Part shown: piece after piece, positions 59,319 through 64,000 of the stretch | How the letters are laid out: each line of letters starts with the position of its first letter | Position numbering within the stretch: the stretch's first letter is position 1 | Assembly (NCBI GenBank): GCA_021234155.1 | Contig: JAJEKV010000033.1 | Span: forward strand, 8,649,641-8,713,640 | Length of the DNA: 64,000 nt | Reading direction: 5' to 3' | Source: Isoetes taiwanensis | Taxonomy: Eukaryota; Streptophyta; Lycopodiopsida; Isoetales; Isoetaceae | The notes under the pieces: generated by a model | Databases searched by the model: none | Told to the model about the DNA's origin: nothing | What the model saw: the letters and a program-made list of their open reading frames with translations, nothing else | Position numbers and translations under genes: made by a program

Positions 59319-61242
59319 CACGTGAAGCCCCCAAATAACCCACCTTAAATGACCCCTTAATTTTGGGGCTTTTGATCTGGACGGTTGGATTTGGGGTTTT
59401 AATCTTGGCCGTTCATAAAAAGGTGATCGAAATTAATATACCATTAAAGAGGTGGCACCACACTAAATGGTCTTTGTGACCTTAGCAGGGTCAATTAATC
59501 CATTATACGTGCCATTGAGTCTTAATGGGGAAAAAAAAATTAATGGATCGACCATCGTATATGAAGTCCGGTGGCGCCATGTGAGCTCCAAACGCCATGG
59601 CGTTTTTTATTATCTTGGTTTTTCTTGCCATGCATATGAAGTATTCAGTCTATGACTCTCTTTGATTTGTAAGATCGAGCCACTGCAGACTTTGTTTGCT
59701 CTAAATGGGTTCAAAAATTTAGTGCGGTGCTTGCCCCTAATGCGCTCAAATTGATTGTTTTAGGTTTGAACAATTTCATTCGATGCATGGCACATTGCGG
59801 CTATTCGCGGATCTTCCATTGCGGCTATTGCGAGGAAAAGCCCTCCGAAACGGCAATGGTGCACGGTGATTGAATAAAGCTTGTACCACATTGCATGCAT
59901 GTAGAAGCCGCCGACGATCGGCATCCACATTGGAGGTTCGCCTCTCTTTGCTCGCCGAGACATGTATGTCTTCGGTTGTATCGACAAGAAAATGCGGTTG
60001 TCCTTGAGAACCTCTTTTTTCGCCGCTTTTTTATATCTAGAGCCTTCCCTTTGCCAAGCATAGATGAAATATTATATTTGAAGTTCGAGAGAAACTAGTC
60101 TCCAGCACATGAGCTCTGAAGAGTAAATTCGTTCTGGTACCTTCATCAGGTTCAGGGAAATATCCTCTACCCCAATCGTTCTCATATAAGTTCTTTTCTT
60201 AGTGTTCTAAGTCCATTGGTAAGCGATGCCCGACACGGGCACCCATTCTCCTATTTTTCCGGCTTACATATGCATGCCACTTTGCCTATAAAATTTTGGG
60301 AGTTGTGTTTCCTTTGATCTATTTAAGGAAAGCGAGATTTTTTCTTGGCTATTCTTGAAGCCATACGTTTTTGGCGGTTTCTTTTCCGGGCTCCATTTGC
60401 GGTTGTTGGGTGCTAGAGGGTTTTATCTCCCCACTGTTCATACAGGTGAAACATAATCGTTTCTGCCCGATTTGGAGCTTTTTTGTATGCATATCTATTT
60501 CCTTGCATTTCGGCATTGCGAGTCGATTGATCTGTCTACTTTTGGGCTGTGGCTTCTCTCGGGATGATGGCGTGGTACATAGGCAACCATCGTGACAAAA
60601 GTCCGGTTAGTATAAAACCTTAGTATAAAACCTTTGTGTCTGTGTAATCTTTTTTTGACTTAGATTATGGCTTGTTTTGATGCAAACTGGAGGCGAGTGA
60701 TGGTCGGCTATTTTTTACTTTAGTTCTTGGTCAAGCGGGGGGCTCTTGGATGCTTATTATGCCACATCGTTTCTTCAAAGCGCATTTATTTTATGAGATA
60801 TAATGTTCAAATCGCCTCCATCTCTGTTCTTTGAACTCTGCAAAATTGCTCTTGGATATTAGAAGCGGCAAGATTCTTTGTACATTTTTGATTTTACGGT
60901 TTCTCGGTTTTTCTCGATTCCAATATCTTTTCGGTTGGTGATAAATGGAAGTTGTTATCGGTTTTAGGGTTGATAGGACCATACGGGAATGCTTTCTTTT
61001 CATTGTTAGTACTATATTTTACGAAGTTATTTATTCTAAACCCTCGCATTTGGCTATTGCTTTCCACGGGTCATGTGGTCAACTTTTCAGCCTTACCTTC
61101 CTCCCCGGTAATGTCCTGGAATTGCTTTGCATTTCTGGTGTCCTCACCTTTGGTTAATCACAGTACAAAGCATTTAACTTAGTGTATGCACATAGAGATT
61201 GCAGCTATAACTAAAGAATGGCTTGCTTGCTTATGGTTCTAG
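59319..61242. other. Intergenic stretch right of the palindrome
   Basis: No recognisable gene. CG-containing words are frequent compared with the left half of the window. Several short ORFs lack protein-like features. Confidence 0.4.
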
Positions 61243-61861
61243 GAGCGTCTTGGGAAGCTTCAAAGTCTGCTACCTTACTCTTTATGTGGGGACCCGTTGC
61301 ACAAATGGTGAGTATACACAAATCGTGATGTTAAAACTAGAATTAATTAGAAGTTAATCATGGCCACTTACTGAATGTGCTCTTGGCACTTGAATATAAA
61401 ACCGGCTAAAAGTGAGAGAATTAATTGAAGAATCTGTTGACTAAATTTCTAAGAACTCCAAGGAAAGTGGCTCTTTGAAGACAAACACCCATAGAAAGTG
61501 CATGTGGGTTTTACATTTGTGTTGTATCTTTATGCCCATTGCAATGCTCACGATTATAGCATTCTTCAAATGTGTCATTGATTTGTGCCCTAGCGTGATG
61601 GTATCTTTGCCTTGGCGATGGTCAAACTTTTAAATCACGGAAATATCGAGCACTTTACGTGGCGACTATATTGCTAGCGATGCTAGGAAAAGCCCTTCTC
61701 CTTCCACTTTGTTTACAAGGGATCGATGTGGTATGTACTATTTTTCTTTCAAGTAATATGATAATAGGGGCGCATATCTAAAACTAAATTATATCGGGTT
61801 CCTTTGGATCATCTTGGGGAGCTTTTCTACAAGGATGGGGTGTTTTATTGAGCATGTGGAT
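61243..61861 (+). other. Exon-like hydrophobic segments of an unidentified membrane protein
   Basis: Three open segments end at splice-donor-like GT sites: 61243-61307 (ASWEASKSATLLFMWGPVAQ then M, donor GTGAGT), about 61612-61730 (TFKSRKYRALYVATILLAML then GKALLLPLCLQGIDV, donor GTATGT) and about 61796-61861 (GSFGSSWGAFLQGWGVLLSM then W, donor GTAAGT). The hydrophobic runs suggest membrane helices. There is a faint resemblance to the N-terminal half of NPF/PTR nitrate-peptide transporters, too weak to name. No start, stop or further exons were secured; remnants or chance are possible. Confidence 0.25.
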
Positions 61862-64000
61862 GTAAGTATTCATTCATTTATCTTTGCACATTTGGCTTAC
61901 CAATGATATTTGGCTACTAATGGTTACTATGAATGCTATTTGTACACCGACTTCAAGTGTGTAAAAGCGGTCCGGTAGGAATCGGTTGCGCACTAAGCGC
62001 TTTGGCTTGAGTACGGTTCTTATGAACAATGTTTGATGATTTTTCCATGTAATCTCTAATCTGTCTTTAATTTTTTATGAATGTAATACGCTTTGTGCGA
62101 GGATTCTAAAGCCTATAGCTTATCTTCTCCCACAACTCCACTTTTTGGTGATATCGGGAACTAAAAGAGTGAGTGACTCTTAATGGTTACACTACAATGT
62201 AGTGGTCATTTTATTAGTTATTTCATGTACAATATTGATGAAAAAATTAAGGAAAATATAAATGCAAATCTTTGCCTTCCTTGAATGGCAACTTCGGCAT
62301 ATTTCCATCTTCTCAGATGCCAAAATTTATAAGAGCGATAAGGAATGGTTGATTTGGTTGTAGGATACAAGAATGCAAAGAATTCCAAGCATATAAGATG
62401 CAAAGTGAATTCAGCTCCACGTGCTTTGTCCGTGAATGGTATCAAGACTTTTTGATATTGTTATGCAACTCTCAATATCTCATCAAGCTATTTCAAATTC
62501 AGCATGGTAGCGTAGAATGATGGTTGCACAGCCAAAAAGGTGAGCTCATTTTTATTCTTTATTCTTTTGCATTTGATCTCAATGTTTCTTCTTTCTTTTA
62601 TTTATCCGCATAGGTGAATTCATTGATTTGCTATGTATTTTGTTCATTTGGAAAACAATGCAGTGTCTATGAGAGTCAAATTTTTATTTTGTACGTCAAC
62701 ATGGCGAACAATTGGTAGATGGATGCATGTGGCGGAAACAAGGGCAGCATGGAGGAGATGTGGCGATAGATGTAATGCTGCACAAATTAAATAAGCAAGA
62801 CACATTTTTTAGTTTCAAGTATTTCCGAATTTAATTTTAGCGTTTCAGTTCATAGAGTAGCTCAGCGTTATCAAATGGCTTGGTGAGCAACTCACGTTTG
62901 TTTCTTGATATGTAGCTTAACTGTCAGCATAATGCTACATTTTTGCAAAAATCCATTAGTTGCATCTGTCTTTTAGACTTGTCAGACTTCAGGAGGTCAG
63001 TATTGACTCTGTCAAAAAATATGCTGATGATATGGCAGCTTGTGTAGTTTACCATTGCACAAGTACGGCATGAGTATTAGACTGTCTGAAAATGAGACAT
63101 GTTTCTGATTCATGCAGCTGATAAGATGTTAATGATGTATTTAATCATAGATACCCAATAGAGTTTGCAATTTTTGCGAAATTACAGGCTTAGAGAGACA
63201 TACAAAATATCATTATTTGCAGTAAAAGTATCTATTGATTGGAAAAGCAAGTTTTTACAGTAGTCACGTAAAGGGAAAATATGAACATAAATTTGACAAT
63301 GAAGCTAGACTGCACAATGAATATTGACCTGTTATGGTAAAACTGAGTGGCCATGAAATTAAAGGAGCAAAAATATAGAAGTTCGGTCAATTTGGATGAC
63401 AAGCGAGAGCTAGAATAGTTGTTATCAACTTAGACATTTATGACTAAATTCAACATTTCCAACATGGGCTGTTCCCAAGAAAGCACATGGCTTTGTTTGG
63501 TTATGTCTAAAGTCATGCCCAAACATTGGCATGTAACAGCCATCATGGTCGACTTGGTCAGTCAAGCCAAAGTATTATTGATAGATATCTAAGTGGAGTT
63601 AATATCTAAATTAATGGCGGATAGCCAAGTTGTTCTTAGCTTAGAAATGGATAGCCAGGTTGTTCTCATGGATGCGCTATTAAATTTCTGGAAAGATAGG
63701 TCCGTTTGAAGGTTTTTATAGTCAATTTTTGCTCTTAATATCAGAATGGTATAATCGTATAATGTGATATGTGTGCATGTTGAAGGTAACTTATATAGGT
63801 AATGAGAGGGAAGTCACCTAGGGGTAAAATTATTAATGTTTGGCTTAAGTTATACCCCATGGGAAATACTATCGACCCCTTTTTGGGTTCTTGGGAAGGG
63901 CAAAGCCTAGGGATGAAGCTTGAGGCTTTGGGATATGCTTTGAATATTTGATTTGGACCGTAGATATCTTGCTGTAGTAGACTTGGATGGTAAAGATTCT
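61862..64000. other. Intergenic stretch at the right edge
   Basis: No gene recognised. The only structure noticed is a short spaced repeat (GGATAGCCARGTTGTTCT at about 63628 and 63649). Confidence 0.4.

Noticed and set aside
1-64000. CRISPR array, rRNA operon or bacterial operon structure
   Set aside because: No regularly spaced identical repeats with unique spacers, no rRNA signature and no prokaryotic gene layout. Genes are spliced and sparse.
1-64000. Organellar DNA insertions
   Set aside because: No plastid or mitochondrial gene motif was recognised by eye in any frame; an organelle-genome alignment would be needed to exclude short inserts.

Overview
The window reads as nuclear DNA of a land plant. 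It is AT-rich and gene-poor, has GT-AG spliced genes with short and long introns, contains a plant LHT-type amino-acid permease and a plant F-box protein, and is dominated by transposon-derived and duplicated DNA. A large-genome lineage such as a fern or gymnosperm would fit, but I cannot fix the species from sequence alone.

Layout. 1-10.4 kb: no convincing gene, only small tandem repeats, RY-type CATGCATG clusters, GC-rich palindromes and a structured hairpin (2500-2575). 10.4-11.7 kb: an intact single-exon F-box gene on the minus strand. 12.5-13.4 kb: a ~400-bp tandem repeat. 14.4 kb: a last-exon-like ORF. 15.65-15.97 kb: a Tourist/PIF-Harbinger-like MITE with TAA target duplications. 16.6-22.3 kb: an eight-exon amino-acid transporter gene of the LHT family whose reconstructed exons keep phase throughout (461 residues); its 2.7-kb intron 6 carries tRNA/SINE-like repeats. 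22.5-42.4 kb: a direct tandem segmental duplication of a ~4.3-kb unit. Copy A carries a private 5.0-kb APE-type LINE. Copy B carries a private 0.55-kb minus-strand LINE-like fragment and a private 5.56-kb insertion made of two end-sharing units. Each copy is therefore the empty-site control for the other.

42.6-44.7 kb: an unrecognised ORF and a CACTA-like terminus with ACGTCGC subterminal repeats. 44.74-59.22 kb: a giant inverted repeat with ~7.0-kb arms and a ~460-bp spacer. Both arms carry degenerate exons of a COP1-like WD40 protein. The arms are almost identical in AT-rich stretches but differ by clustered small indels at CG and CNG words, so either a very young palindrome (a potential hairpin-RNA silencing locus) or a fold-back/consensus artefact must be considered. 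59.3-64 kb: intergenic DNA with a few exon-like hydrophobic segments near 61.2-61.9 kb.

Only two genes look intact (F-box and LHT transporter). They need not be functionally linked. The rest is a record of duplications and insertions.
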